Notes: a model not told the origin generated them from the letters alone. 64,000 bases of DNA from Azoarcus sp031556475 (GCA_031556475.1 JAVBSY010000052.1:17479-81478); one strand, 5' to 3'. Shown: positions 34,642 through 43,532, numbered from the stretch's first letter. Numbers and translations: made by a program.

Positions 34642-35271
34642 ATGAATATATTGACGCCTTCTTCGCAAACGGCCCTGCGCATTGGCATAGGCGGCCCGGT
34701 CGGTTCGGGAAAAACTGCACTGACACTGGCCCTGTGTCGTGCCCTACGCGACCGTTACAACATCGCTGTCGTCACCAACGACATCTACACAGCCGAAGAC
34801 GCCGAATTTCTGGTGCGGAACGAAGCCCTCGCCCCGGAACGCATCCTGGGGGTGGAAACCGGGGGATGCCCACACACCGCCATCCGCGAAGACGCTTCCA
34901 TCAATCTGGAAGCCATCGACCGCCTCAACCGTCGTTTTCCCGGACTGGAAATCATTTTCGTCGAGTCGGGTGGGGATAACCTTGCCGCGACTTTTTCACC
35001 GGAATTGTCGGACTTGACGCTTTATGTCATAGACGTATCCGCTGGTGACAAAATTCCCCGCAAGGGTGGCCCTGGCATTACCAAAAGCGACTTGCTCGTC
35101 ATCAACAAAATCGATCTAGCCCCCATGGTGGGAGCATCGCTGGAAGTCATGGATCGCGACGCCCGCAAGATGCGTGCAGACAAACCTTTCGTATTCAGTA
35201 ACTTAAAAAACAATCAGGGCCTGGAAGAAATCATTTCTTTCATCGAGACACAGGGTTTGATGAAAAACTGA
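34642..35271 (+). CDS. ureG: Urease accessory protein UreG, GTPase
   Basis: SIMIBI-class GTPase that powers nickel delivery to urease. The P-loop GPVGSGKT lies at residues 18-25, the switch region VTNDIYTAEDAEFL near 49, the metal-binding Cys-Pro-His motif (GGCPHTAIREDAS) near 73, and the base-recognition NKID near 155. At 209 residues it is standard. It is the last gene of the urea locus; no clear terminator follows before the convergent MBL gene. Confidence 0.97.
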   Translation: MNILTPSSQTALRIGIGGPVGSGKTALTLALCRALRDRYNIAVVTNDIYTAEDAEFLVRNEALAPERILGVETGGCPHTAIREDASINLEAIDRLNRRFPGLEIIFVESGGDNLAATFSPELSDLTLYVIDVSAGDKIPRKGGPGITKSDLLVINKIDLAPMVGASLEVMDRDARKMRADKPFVFSNLKNNQGLEEIISFIETQGLMKN

Positions 35272-35329
35272 GAATCAACGCTCAGTTGACCAGATAAAGA
35301 GCGGAGTACGGTCAGTCTGTGTGCCGGGC

Positions 35330-36463
35330 CTATATTCCCGGCAGTTCCCACCACGGCGTGAAAGCCTGCTGCCTGTCTGCGATGCGCACTACTTCGCCGA
35401 TTGTGGGAGTCAGCAATCTGAACGGTTTGCCCTGGCTGGCGGCGGCAATGCGCCGGTAAGGATCGTCCCAGGTGTGGTTGGCCATGGCGAAACGGCCTGA
35501 ATGAGCAGGCAGCAGCGACGCGGCGCGCAGGTCCAGCGCGCCCTGGACCGCCTCCTCCGGCATCATGTGGATTTGTGACCAGTCGGGGTCGTACTGGCCG
35601 TTGTCCATGATCGCCAGGTCGATGGCGCCGAATTTTTGGCCGATTTCGGCAAAGTGCGGGCCGTAGCCGCTGTCGCCGCTGTAAAAGATCTTGTGTTGCG
35701 TTGTCTCGAACATGAAACCGGCCCACAAGGTTCGATTGCCGCGAATGAGACGACCGGAAAAGTGCCGTGCCGGCAGGACGTGTACTGTCAGCCCTGGCTC
35801 CAGTACCAGCGTGTCGTACCAGTCGGCTTCGTGGATTCTTTCCGAGTCGAATCCCCAACGGGCCAGATGCGCACCGACGCCGAGCGGACTGATGATGGTG
35901 CCGATTCTCGAGCGCATCGCGGTCAGCGTCGGGTAGTCCAGATGGTCCCAGTGGTCGTGCGAGATGACCAGGTAATCGATATCGGGCATCGCGGCGGCGT
36001 TGTAGGGATAGTTCCCGCCAAAAGCCCGGTTGAGAAATGCCAGGGGTGCGGCGTTGCTGCTGAACACCGGGTCGATCAGGATGCGTTTGCCGGCCAGTTG
36101 CAGGTAATAGGACGAGTGCCCGAGCCAGACGATGGCATCCTGGTTCCTGTCGAGCCGGTTCAGGTCGGTTTCGACCATCGGCAATGCCTGTGTCGGCCTC
36201 AGCCGTGGGTGATCGCCGAAAAAATGGTCATACATCGACGCCCAGCGACTGCGTTTGCCGGACAGCATGGTGGTCGGAACCTGGTTGCGGAATTCGCCGT
36301 CCCGGTAGTTCGGCGATGCCTGAATACGGATCAGATGCTGCCCTTCGGGCAGATTGCCGAACTCCGGCGACGACAGCCATAAGGTCATGGCGACCACGCT
36401 AGCGAGAAGAGCCGTGATGGCCAGCCAATACCGGATCTTTCGTTTGCTTGCGACGACGCTCAA
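35330..36463 (-). CDS. MBL-fold metallohydrolase, NAPE-PLD/UlaG-like, membrane-anchored
   Basis: Metallo-beta-lactamase-fold hydrolase of 377 residues. An N-terminal hydrophobic segment (about 11-30) probably anchors or exports it. The zinc motif HDHWDH sits at 169-174, preceded by WLGHSSYYLQLAGKRILIDPVF (near 113) and followed by PARHFSGR, SGDSGYGPHF and the distal HSGRFAMANHTWDDP. These blocks place it in the group that includes N-acyl-phosphatidylethanolamine phospholipase D and similar bacterial hydrolases. The substrate is unknown. It is convergent with ureG, with 58 bases between stops. Confidence 0.85.
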   Translation of the reverse strand: MSVVASKRKIRYWLAITALLASVVAMTLWLSSPEFGNLPEGQHLIRIQASPNYRDGEFRNQVPTTMLSGKRSRWASMYDHFFGDHPRLRPTQALPMVETDLNRLDRNQDAIVWLGHSSYYLQLAGKRILIDPVFSSNAAPLAFLNRAFGGNYPYNAAAMPDIDYLVISHDHWDHLDYPTLTAMRSRIGTIISPLGVGAHLARWGFDSERIHEADWYDTLVLEPGLTVHVLPARHFSGRLIRGNRTLWAGFMFETTQHKIFYSGDSGYGPHFAEIGQKFGAIDLAIMDNGQYDPDWSQIHMMPEEAVQGALDLRAASLLPAHSGRFAMANHTWDDPYRRIAAASQGKPFRLLTPTIGEVVRIADRQQAFTPWWELPGI

Positions 36464-36485
36464 TCACCGTTCTCCCTACATGCCA

Positions 36486-36605
36486 TTGTATTGCGCTCGA
36501 ATCCCGGCTGCCCACGTGGCCGTGGTCGTTATAACTCAAACCCACGCAGCCAAGACCAATAACCGAGACTTCCGGCCCGGATTTTCCAGATCGACGCGTT
36601 TTCAT
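36486..36605 (-). pseudogene. Aldo/keto reductase, N-terminal stub
   Basis: From ATG 36605, with AAAGGAG five bases upstream, the frame encodes MKTRRSGKSGPEVSVIGLGC and then VGLSYNDHG. This is the characteristic first beta strand of aldo/keto reductases of the YajO/YakC type (MKxRxLGxSGLxVSxxGLGCMGLS). Similarity ends after about 40 codons, and the frame runs on without the catalytic Asp-Tyr-Lys-His residues. A deletion has removed the rest. The good ribosome site shows it was once a real gene. Confidence 0.75.
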
Positions 36606-36720
36606 GGCCACTCCTTTCTGTCATCCGTTCGTCGGCTCCATTGATTTTGCCGGCATGCCCACCACCTGCGCCATTGCGCCAACACGCTTCAAAAGGCCAC
36701 CTTCCTGCGATTCGGTGACG

Positions 36721-37635
36721 CTATCTCTCCAAGCGTCCCATCGTCACGCCCGCGACAATCAAGATCATGCCGAACAGCATCAGCGGCGTCGGTACTTCGC
36801 CGAGCCAGAAATAAGCACCCGCGACCCCAAAAACAGGGACAAGGGTCAACCACAAGCCAGCGGTGCTGGCGCTCAGATATTTCAACCCTATCAAGTACAG
36901 CCAGAACGCCAAGGCATATTGCACGATGCCGGAAGCGGCGGCATAGGCAAGGTACCCAAAGCCAAGCCCGGCAAATTCGTTGGAGACCGCACCCGAAATC
37001 CTGGCGCCGGCGTAGATCAGCAGGGCGCACAGCAATCCGACGATTTGCTGGCCGCTCGCCAGTACCGCAGCGGGAAAACCACCCGCCAGTTTCGAGGAAA
37101 AGACCACGTAGCTGGCGGCAAACGCGGTGGACAGGACGATCAGCATGTCGCCAGCAAGGCTCTTGCTTTCATCGGCCGATATCGCGTCACAGGAAACAAG
37201 CATCAGACCCACGACGGCAATCAGGATGCACAACGACAGTTTTCTCGATGGCCTATGGCGCAGAAAAAGCCATGCGAGAAGCACGATGAAGATCGGCTCG
37301 GTGGAACCGATGATCGCGGCGCTGCCGGCCGATGTCAGGCTCAATCCCCACAGACCGATGCTGTAGGTCAGGCCCGGCTCAAGAACACCGGTCAGGGACG
37401 CTTTGCCGAGCGCCGGCGATATGTATTTCCACGGATGATGCGGAATCGACATCAGCAGCAGCATCACGACGCTCGCCACCAACTGCACGACCAGCAAGGC
37501 AGGAGCCGAGAAGTTCTCAAGCAGATTCCGGCTCATGACAGTCGCCCCTCCCCAACACGCCGCAGAGCCAATCATCGCCATGACCGCGAAAAGCGTCGTG
37601 TTCCCACGAGGGTGGATCACTGGCAGTGTGCGCAT
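36721..37635 (-). CDS. EamA/DMT-family transporter
   Basis: Inner-membrane drug/metabolite transporter of 304 residues with ten predicted helices in two EamA repeats (about 15-150 and 165-300). The second repeat opens with GDMLIVLSTAFAASYVVFSSKLAG. Many such proteins export amino acids or related metabolites; the substrate here is unknown. It is divergent from a MarR regulator across 163 bases and probably controlled by it. Confidence 0.88.
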   Translation of the reverse strand: MRTLPVIHPRGNTTLFAVMAMIGSAACWGGATVMSRNLLENFSAPALLVVQLVASVVMLLLMSIPHHPWKYISPALGKASLTGVLEPGLTYSIGLWGLSLTSAGSAAIIGSTEPIFIVLLAWLFLRHRPSRKLSLCILIAVVGLMLVSCDAISADESKSLAGDMLIVLSTAFAASYVVFSSKLAGGFPAAVLASGQQIVGLLCALLIYAGARISGAVSNEFAGLGFGYLAYAAASGIVQYALAFWLYLIGLKYLSASTAGLWLTLVPVFGVAGAYFWLGEVPTPLMLFGMILIVAGVTMGRLER

Positions 37636-37798
37636 GCTTCACTCCATTTTTCCCACGGCTGGATCGATATTCGAACAACGGCGAGTCGTGCGCCAAGCGC
37701 GGCGGCCAATGATTGGCAGGCCGCGCTGCGCTATCGAAACAGATGGATTAGAAGTAAATTATATGCATGATTCACACATACAAAAGAAAGAGAAGCTC

Positions 37799-38332
37799 AT
37801 GAATGTGAAACAAACCGAAAACCTCCTCGGCGCACTGGCTCTATCGATTACCGACGCGGTAGCGCACGGCATCGAGAGCGCGGAAGGCGCCTACGGATCG
37901 GATACGTTTGCCCTGGTACTCCTCCAGCACTGGGGAACCCTGCGCACCGACAAGCTCGGAAGGCAGTTGAGGCTCGCCCACTCTTCCACCGTGCGCCTGA
38001 TTGACCGTCTGGAACGAACAGGCTGGGTACTTCGCAGCATCGGCAAGGACAAGCGCACGGTCCTGGTGAGTCTGACCGCCGATGGTCTACGGAAGGCGGA
38101 AAGCATTCTCGCGACAAGACAGCATGTACTCAGCCACCTGGTTGGCGAGCTTTCAAGGACCGAACAGGCGGCGCTGCATTCGATTGCGAAAAAACTGCTG
38201 CATGCGTTGACGGTGGATGCCGCGAGCGGAGAACACAATTGCCGTCTTTGCGACGAACGAGCATGCAATCTGGCCGAATGCCCCGTGGAACGCCGATACC
38301 ACTCGTTTGCCGACGCTTTGCAGCCCGATTGA
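37799..38332 (+). CDS. MarR-family regulator with a C-terminal cysteine cluster
   Basis: Winged-helix regulator of 177 residues. The DNA-binding core is seen at LGRQLRLAHSSTVRLIDRLE (near 58-78), followed by the wing SIGKDKRTVLVSLTADG. The C-terminus adds a conserved-looking cluster, CRLCDERACNLAECPVE, with four or five Cys, which could bind a metal or sense oxidants. The ATG at 37799 has an AGAGAAG site; an in-frame ATG at 37763 without a site would add 12 residues. It diverges from the EamA transporter gene, its likely target. The 38333-38485 spacer downstream has no gene. Confidence 0.87.
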   Translation: MNVKQTENLLGALALSITDAVAHGIESAEGAYGSDTFALVLLQHWGTLRTDKLGRQLRLAHSSTVRLIDRLERTGWVLRSIGKDKRTVLVSLTADGLRKAESILATRQHVLSHLVGELSRTEQAALHSIAKKLLHALTVDAASGEHNCRLCDERACNLAECPVERRYHSFADALQPD

Positions 38333-38485
38333 CGAAAAAATGAATTGTTTGCAGAAGGTGGTCGAAGTCCTACGCCAAGGCATTGTCTATCGATATTCCC
38401 AGCGGCGGCACGGCAAAATACCCGCCAGCACCGCAAATCCGATGCCCGGCCATTCGATGCCCACCCATCGGTTCCTTGACCAAGC

Positions 38486-39493
38486 TTATAGATGGTGAGC
38501 GTAGTACCACGCAACGTAGCCGGCGAACACCCCGTAGAACAGGCTCACCGGTACCAGCCAGCGGAAATCCACGCGCCCGCGCCGAAACAGCCACCACAGG
38601 TAAACGATGGCAACGCCGGTGAGTACCCCTGCCACCATCAATGGCGCATCGAACAGCCAGGGCGTGCCGAACAGGGCGATTGCGCTGGGAATCGTGGCCT
38701 GGATCATCATCGCGCCCGAGATGTTGGCCAGGGCGAGCCGCTCCTTGCCCTGACGCACCCAGATCAGCGCATTCATGGTTTCCGGCAGTTCGGTCGCCAC
38801 CGGGCTCAGCACCAGTGCTATCAGATGTGGCGATAACTGCAACGCCGTACCGATGGCTTCGAGCTGATTGACGAAGACGTGCGACGCAAACGCGATGACG
38901 ATCAGCGCCAACACCGTCTGCACCGCCACCCACCACAGCGAGGGGCTTTCCGCCCTGGGTTGGAGTTTCAGCGGCTCGAGCTCTTCTTCCTCGGGGGCGG
39001 TATCCGAGGTTCTCAGTTCGTGCCACACATACACGCCATAGGCGGCAAGGAAGAGCACCCCCAGCCAGGGCTTGAACGCAAACGCGACCAGGCCCAGCGC
39101 GCACTTCACCACGAAGATGGCGAGGAACCACGACTGATCCCGCGCCAGACGGCCATACTCCACGCGCACCACGTTGTCGGTGCGCCGCAGATGGTGGCGG
39201 TTCATCCATAGCGCCACACCCACCACGGCATAAGCGACCGTGGCGAGAACCAGGGGGCCGCCCAACGCCGCGCCGACACCGACGTCTTTCTGCTCGGGCG
39301 AGTTTCCGAGGATCACGGCGACGAAAGTCACCGCGCTTTCCGGTAGCGCCGTACCGAAGGCGGCCAGAACGGTACCGGTGGCGGTGGCACCCAGGTCGAG
39401 TTTCCGGCCGAGCCATTCGACGCCGTTGACGAAGTATTCGCAGGCAAGATAGATCACGCCCGCCGAAAGCAGGAACAACAAGGCTGTAAGCAT
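38486..39493 (-). CDS. CaCA-family sodium/calcium (or Mn2+) exchanger
   Basis: Inner-membrane cation antiporter of 335 residues with about ten helices. The two alpha repeats that form the ion path are visible: TVLAAFGTALPESAVTF near 41-57 and LVLSPVATELPETMNALIW near 227-245, each with the acidic residue in an LPE core. Family members exchange Ca2+ (or other divalents) for Na+ or H+. The gene lies behind a yybP-ykoY type manganese riboswitch, so Mn2+ export is a reasonable guess. The acidic cytoplasmic loop APEEEELEPLKL separates the halves. Confidence 0.88.
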   Translation of the reverse strand: MLTALLFLLSAGVIYLACEYFVNGVEWLGRKLDLGATATGTVLAAFGTALPESAVTFVAVILGNSPEQKDVGVGAALGGPLVLATVAYAVVGVALWMNRHHLRRTDNVVRVEYGRLARDQSWFLAIFVVKCALGLVAFAFKPWLGVLFLAAYGVYVWHELRTSDTAPEEEELEPLKLQPRAESPSLWWVAVQTVLALIVIAFASHVFVNQLEAIGTALQLSPHLIALVLSPVATELPETMNALIWVRQGKERLALANISGAMMIQATIPSAIALFGTPWLFDAPLMVAGVLTGVAIVYLWWLFRRGRVDFRWLVPVSLFYGVFAGYVAWYYAHHL

Positions 39494-39564
39494 GTTTTTT
39501 CAAGCCGGGCGAGCAGAAAACCATTGGCTCAACAACGCGAGCTCGCCCAGCAAAGGTAAGCGCG

Positions 39565-39722
39565 TCGTGGCCAAAGGTCTCACCGGGCTGCCGATACCTG
39601 AAGATATCGGGCCATCCACGCCATGAAGCCAAGGCTTCAAGTCTGTTGACGTGGATTCCTCCAAAGCCGCAACCGTTGCCCGGTTGCGAGGGAGCGAGGG
39701 TGGTTACTCCCCAATGACGATC
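39565..39722 (-). promoter_or_regulatory. yybP-ykoY manganese riboswitch
   Basis: On the minus strand the two invariant ends of this aptamer occur in order: GGGGAGTA (complement of 39706-39713) and GAGACCTTTGG (complement of 39571-39581), 120-130 bases apart. Between them lie hairpins expected of the paired legs, for example GAAGCC-TT-GGCTTC and CCGATA-TCTTCAGG-TATCGG, within a longer ATCCACG/CGTGGAT helix. It stands 70 bases upstream of the CaCA exchanger start. Known members bind Mn2+ and switch on Mn exporters. Confidence 0.88.
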
Positions 39723-39728
39723 CGCACG

Positions 39729-39757
39729 ATTATAGGAGGATGGCGTGATTTCAGAAA
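39729..39757 (-). promoter_or_regulatory. Promoter for the riboswitch and CaCA exchanger
   Basis: A perfect TATAAT (complement of 39729-39734) lies seven bases before the start of the riboswitch. The -35 at the 17-base spacing is poor (TTTCTG). Transcription from here would begin the aptamer almost at once, as expected. Confidence 0.6.
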
Positions 39758-39859
39758 GGAGAAAACACGGCTGGCTTCAAACCGAAAGCGGGCCACTCCA
39801 CTTGATGACTTTCGGCCACTGCGCATGGCCTCACCAGTGTCTTGAAGGTGATATGGATT

Positions 39860-41116
39860 TCAGCGTCGCTGCATTGGCTTGCGGGTATTCGGGAGGAAAG
39901 CGGTCGCCAATCCGAGAAGCGGCAGGAACGAAGTCGCGCTGTAGACCCAGACGATTCCGTATTCGTCGGCAAGCTGTCCCAATCCGGCAGCGCCAATACC
40001 GCCAATACCGAACATCAGCCCGAACATCAATCCTGAAACCAGGCCAACGCGGCCCGGCACCGCCTCCTGAGCGTAGACCACGAGCGCCGCAAATGCCGAG
40101 GACATCACCAGGCCGACCGTGCTGGCGAGAATGGCTGTCCAGACCAGGTTCGCGTACGGCAGCGCCAGGGCAAACGGGACGACCCCAAGAAACGAAATCC
40201 AGATGACGGCCTTTCGACCGATGCGATCACCTACCGGGCCGCCAGCAAAGGTGCCGATGGCCACGAACGCCAGAAAAATGAACAGGAAAATCTGGCTTTG
40301 CTGGACATCGAGCCCGAATCGTTGCATCAGGTAAAAGGTGAAATAGTTGGTGAAGGACGCGATATAGACGAACTTCGCAAACATCAGGACACAGATGACT
40401 ATTACGGCCCGAATGACGCCGGAGCGATCGAGCCCTTCCTTCTGGTTGAGCGCCAGCCCCTTCAACTGGGCGTGTCCATGCGTGAGCGTCCATCCGGTGA
40501 GGCGGAACAAGACGGCAATGGCGACCAACGCCACCAACATGAACCAGGCTATTGCGGACTGCCCATGCGGAACGATGATGATCGCGGTAAGTAGCGGGCC
40601 AATCGCGGAGCCGGTATTGCCCCCCACCTGAAACGTGGATTGAGCGGTACCGAACCGACCGCCAGACGCCATCCGGGCGACCCGCGATGCCTCGGGATGG
40701 AAGGTTGCGGAACCGATACCGACAACCGCCGCGGCCGCCAGCAGCATGGGATAGCTGCCTGCTGTCGCCAGAAGCGAGATGCCCAGCAAGGTCACGATCA
40801 TCCCGGAGGGGAGCAGGTAGGGCTTGGGATGCTTGTCGGTGTAGAGACCGATCCACGGCTGCAGCAGGGAGGCTGTTACCTGGTAGGTCAGCGCAATCAT
40901 GCCAATCTCGCTGAAGCTGAGCGAAAACTGCGTCTTCAGCATCGGATAGATGGCAGGCAGCATCGCCTGGATCAAGTCGTTCAGCAGATGCGCGAACGCG
41001 GCCGCCCCAACGATGTGAACAAAGAACGTGCCTTTCTTTTCCCCAGTGGCAGGAGCCGGGGAAGGAACGCTCGTCGTGTCGAGGACTGCTGTTTCGGTCG
41101 GCATGAGCTTGTACAT
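39860..41116 (-). CDS. Fsr-like MFS efflux transporter
   Basis: MFS exporter of the fosmidomycin-resistance (Fsr) group, 418 residues with 12 helices. Seen features are HLLNDLIQAMLPAIYPMLKT in helix 1, WIGLYTDKHPKPYLLPSG in the first loop, the helix-4 FHPEASRVARMASGG with following GNTGSAIGPL, and GGPVGDRIGRKAV in the second half. Fsr pumps export fosmidomycin and other compounds; the natural substrate is unknown. ATG 41116 and an in-frame ATG at 41104 are both possible. Divergent from an AraC regulator. Confidence 0.9.
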   Translation of the reverse strand: MYKLMPTETAVLDTTSVPSPAPATGEKKGTFFVHIVGAAAFAHLLNDLIQAMLPAIYPMLKTQFSLSFSEIGMIALTYQVTASLLQPWIGLYTDKHPKPYLLPSGMIVTLLGISLLATAGSYPMLLAAAAVVGIGSATFHPEASRVARMASGGRFGTAQSTFQVGGNTGSAIGPLLTAIIIVPHGQSAIAWFMLVALVAIAVLFRLTGWTLTHGHAQLKGLALNQKEGLDRSGVIRAVIVICVLMFAKFVYIASFTNYFTFYLMQRFGLDVQQSQIFLFIFLAFVAIGTFAGGPVGDRIGRKAVIWISFLGVVPFALALPYANLVWTAILASTVGLVMSSAFAALVVYAQEAVPGRVGLVSGLMFGLMFGIGGIGAAGLGQLADEYGIVWVYSATSFLPLLGLATAFLPNTRKPMQRR

Positions 41117-41165
41117 TGAATCAAGGGTTGCGGAGTGGCCTGGGCCTTCCCCTTACCGGGAAAGC

Positions 41166-41220
41166 AAACTTGGGAAGGCCTGGCCACGAGGGGCCCGCCT
41201 TCCCAAGAGTCACCAAGTTT
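41166..41220 (+). repeat. Nested inverted repeats between the Fsr pump and the AraC regulator
   Basis: CTTGGGAAGGC (41169-41179) is perfectly inverted at 41197-41207 (GCCTTCCCAAG) around 17 bases. The outer AAACTTGG (41166-41173) is also inverted at 41213-41220 (CCAAGTTT), so the left arm can pair with either partner. The site lies in the short divergent promoter region and may be the regulator's operator or a switchable leader hairpin ahead of the AraC gene. Confidence 0.65.
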
Positions 41221-41279
41221 AGGGAGATCGGCCGGGGGCCGTATCGCGCCAATCTGCCGAAAGATGTAGAGTTCCTGCC

Positions 41280-42053
41280 ATGCCGGATCAAGCGACAAAC
41301 AAGCACCAGGACTTCCACAATCTCCCGCGACCGCTGGTTGCCATGGAGAACACGCGGCTCGCCGGTACTTCGACGGGATGGCACTCGCACCCCAGGGGAC
41401 AGCTCCTCTACGCCATCAAGGGCGTGATGATCGTCCATTCGGAAGCGGGGTCCTGGGTGGTCCCCCCGAATCGCGCGCTGTGGATGGTTGCCGGGCTGCG
41501 CCACAGCGTCACCATGTCCGGCGATGTGGAGATGCGAACCGCCTACATCGATGCGACCGTGATCCAGAACCTTCCCGAGCAAACGTGCGTCATCAACGTT
41601 TCGCCGCTTTTGAGAGAGCTATTGGTGGAGGCAGCTCGAATCCCGCTGACTCGTGAGCCTGAGGCCAGGGACGAATGGCTCGTTCGTTTGCTCATCGACG
41701 AACTCAGGATTTCGAATACGGTTCCCCTGCACCTGCCGATGCCCAGCGATTCCCGGCTCAAGTCGATGTGCCAATCGCTGATGGAGTGCCCCTCCAACCG
41801 GTTGAATGCGACCGAGTGGGCCGCAACGTTGGGCATGGGGGAACGGACACTTCACCGTCTCTTTTCCCAGGAAACCGGAATGACGTTCTCCCAGTGGCGA
41901 GAACAGGCCAGGCTTGTATCGGCACTCAGGGAAATTGCAGAGGGGAAAAAGGGCATCGAGGTTGCCTTCAATTGCGGATATTCGAGCCAGAGCGCGTTTT
42001 CCGCGATGTTCCGGCGCCACTTCGGCGTATCGCCATCGGCCTTTTATCGCTAG
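41280..42053 (+). CDS. AraC-family regulator with cupin sensor domain
   Basis: Transcription factor of 257 residues. The N-terminal cupin half is marked by TGWHSHPRGQLLYAIKGVMIV near 32-53. The C-terminal double helix-turn-helix is marked by MGERTLHRLFSQETGMTFSQW and the signature GYSSQSAFSAMFRRHFGVSP. This architecture matches the NimR/YdeC group that activates an adjacent MFS exporter gene, here the divergent Fsr-like pump 163 bases away. A drug or metabolite ligand bound by the cupin is likely but not identifiable. Confidence 0.9.
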   Translation: MPDQATNKHQDFHNLPRPLVAMENTRLAGTSTGWHSHPRGQLLYAIKGVMIVHSEAGSWVVPPNRALWMVAGLRHSVTMSGDVEMRTAYIDATVIQNLPEQTCVINVSPLLRELLVEAARIPLTREPEARDEWLVRLLIDELRISNTVPLHLPMPSDSRLKSMCQSLMECPSNRLNATEWAATLGMGERTLHRLFSQETGMTFSQWREQARLVSALREIAEGKKGIEVAFNCGYSSQSAFSAMFRRHFGVSPSAFYR

Positions 42054-42145
42054 CTCAGGCGGTGCCAGCATTCAGTCAATGGCAGCCTTGGCACGCGCGC
42101 CCTTGGCCATGCCAGGCAAATACCGAGGAGCTTTCCTGTTATGTG

Positions 42146-42733
42146 TTATTCCTTCTTCGGAAATAGACTGGCCGCTTCCTGGGATTGCACTTCAAACGAA
42201 ACCAGTTCGCCGAATGCAATCGCCTCCGTCGGCCACTGGCCGGCTGAGGCAATATCACGTACCCCGGCATGCACAAGCCCGACAGCACGGATCACGCCCG
42301 CATGCGTCACCCACAGCGCATCCCGTCCGCCTGCGCACCAGTCATCGTAGGCCAATGCCACCCGCGCCATGAACCCACGCACGCTTTCGCCACTGCCACC
42401 TGCGGGAATGTCAGCAAAGTCCTGCATCCACGCATCGAATTCCAGGCGTGCGATATCGCTCCACGCCCGCCCTTCCCAGGCGCCGAAATCCATCTCGGCA
42501 ATACGTGCGTCGCGGCACGGCACATCTCCACCCTGCAGGGCATGAACAGCTTCGGCCAACTCGGCGCAACGGCACAGCGGTGAAGTCCGTAGCACCAGGC
42601 CCAGTGGCAATTGGGCAACCACCCGCCGGGCGATTGCTCGGGTGGCTTGCGGCTCGGCAGGCAAGTCGCTGCGGCCATAGCACAAGCCCTCCTCGGCCTG
42701 GACCGGCGCATGGCGCAGCAGCCATAGCCTCAC
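42146..42733 (-). CDS. cobC: Alpha-ribazole phosphatase (histidine phosphatase family)
   Basis: Removes the phosphate from alpha-ribazole 5'-phosphate (or adenosylcobalamin phosphate) in the nucleotide-loop branch of B12 assembly. The catalytic RHG-type motif is LLRHAPV at residues 5-11 with His8. MDFGAWEGRAW near 85 and WVTHAGVIRAV near 142 supply the second His. The 195 residues fit the family. It is the last gene of the leftward B12 operon, four bases after cobS; this context sets the function rather than a general phosphoglycerate mutase. Confidence 0.9.
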   Translation of the reverse strand: MRLWLLRHAPVQAEEGLCYGRSDLPAEPQATRAIARRVVAQLPLGLVLRTSPLCRCAELAEAVHALQGGDVPCRDARIAEMDFGAWEGRAWSDIARLEFDAWMQDFADIPAGGSGESVRGFMARVALAYDDWCAGGRDALWVTHAGVIRAVGLVHAGVRDIASAGQWPTEAIAFGELVSFEVQSQEAASLFPKKE

Positions 42734-42737
42734 GACA

Positions 42738-43532
42738 TCACCATTGCGCCGCCAACGCCAGATACACCGCCAGTTCGCTCAGTTGCTGCACCGCGCCGAG
42801 GCAATCGCCGGTAAAGCCTTGCAAGCGCCGCGCAAAGCGCCAACCAGCCCAAGCGGTTACGCAGGCCACGAGCGCACAAACGCTCAGCAAAGCAGTCAGG
42901 CCCTGTGTCCACGCCACCAAAACCAGCGCCGGCATCGCCCAGCACAACCCGATCACGAACGACGCACCGCTGACCGCGTCAGCCAACGGTTTCGATTTAC
43001 CAGCTTCACCAGCCGCATAGGGCAAGCTGCGCATCACAAACAACGGCGCCGTGCGCGAGAGCACATGAGCGCTCAATACAGCCAGACAGGCGCTGCCCCA
43101 CTCGTTCCTTTCGGCCAGCACCGCGAGCAGCGCCACCTTCAATCCCAGCGCGAGCACCAGCGCAATCGCGCCAAACGCACCGATGCGCGAGTCGCGCATG
43201 ATCTCCAGCGTGCGCTCGCGTTCGCGCCCACCACCGAGACCGTCGGCCACATCGGCAAGGCCGTCTTCGTGGAAGGCGCCGGTCAAATACACCGTTGCGA
43301 TGACGCACAGCAGCGCCGCCGCGAAAATACCGGCCTGGCCCGGCAACAGTTTCAGCGCAAGGCCGAAGACCAGCGCGCCAACCGCGCCGACGACCCATCC
43401 CACGCCAGGGAAATGCCCCGCACTTTCGCGCAACATGGCCGGGCTGTAGCCGACCCAGTTCGCCAGTGCCCCAGTCACCGGGATACGCGTAAAAAATTGC
43501 AGCGCCAGCAGGAAATGACGCAGACCATTCAT
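42738..43532 (-). CDS. cobS: Adenosylcobinamide-GDP ribazoletransferase (cobalamin synthase)
   Basis: Inner-membrane enzyme that joins adenosylcobinamide-GDP with alpha-ribazole to complete cobalamin (phosphate). The 264 residues contain five or six hydrophobic helices. The catalytic motif FHEDGLADVADGLGGG near residue 87 carries the Mg-binding acidic residues of CobS. LQFFTRIPV near the N-terminus is also typical. Its start overlaps the cobT stop by 4 bases (ATGA). Confidence 0.95.
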   Translation of the reverse strand: MNGLRHFLLALQFFTRIPVTGALANWVGYSPAMLRESAGHFPGVGWVVGAVGALVFGLALKLLPGQAGIFAAALLCVIATVYLTGAFHEDGLADVADGLGGGRERERTLEIMRDSRIGAFGAIALVLALGLKVALLAVLAERNEWGSACLAVLSAHVLSRTAPLFVMRSLPYAAGEAGKSKPLADAVSGASFVIGLCWAMPALVLVAWTQGLTALLSVCALVACVTAWAGWRFARRLQGFTGDCLGAVQQLSELAVYLALAAQW

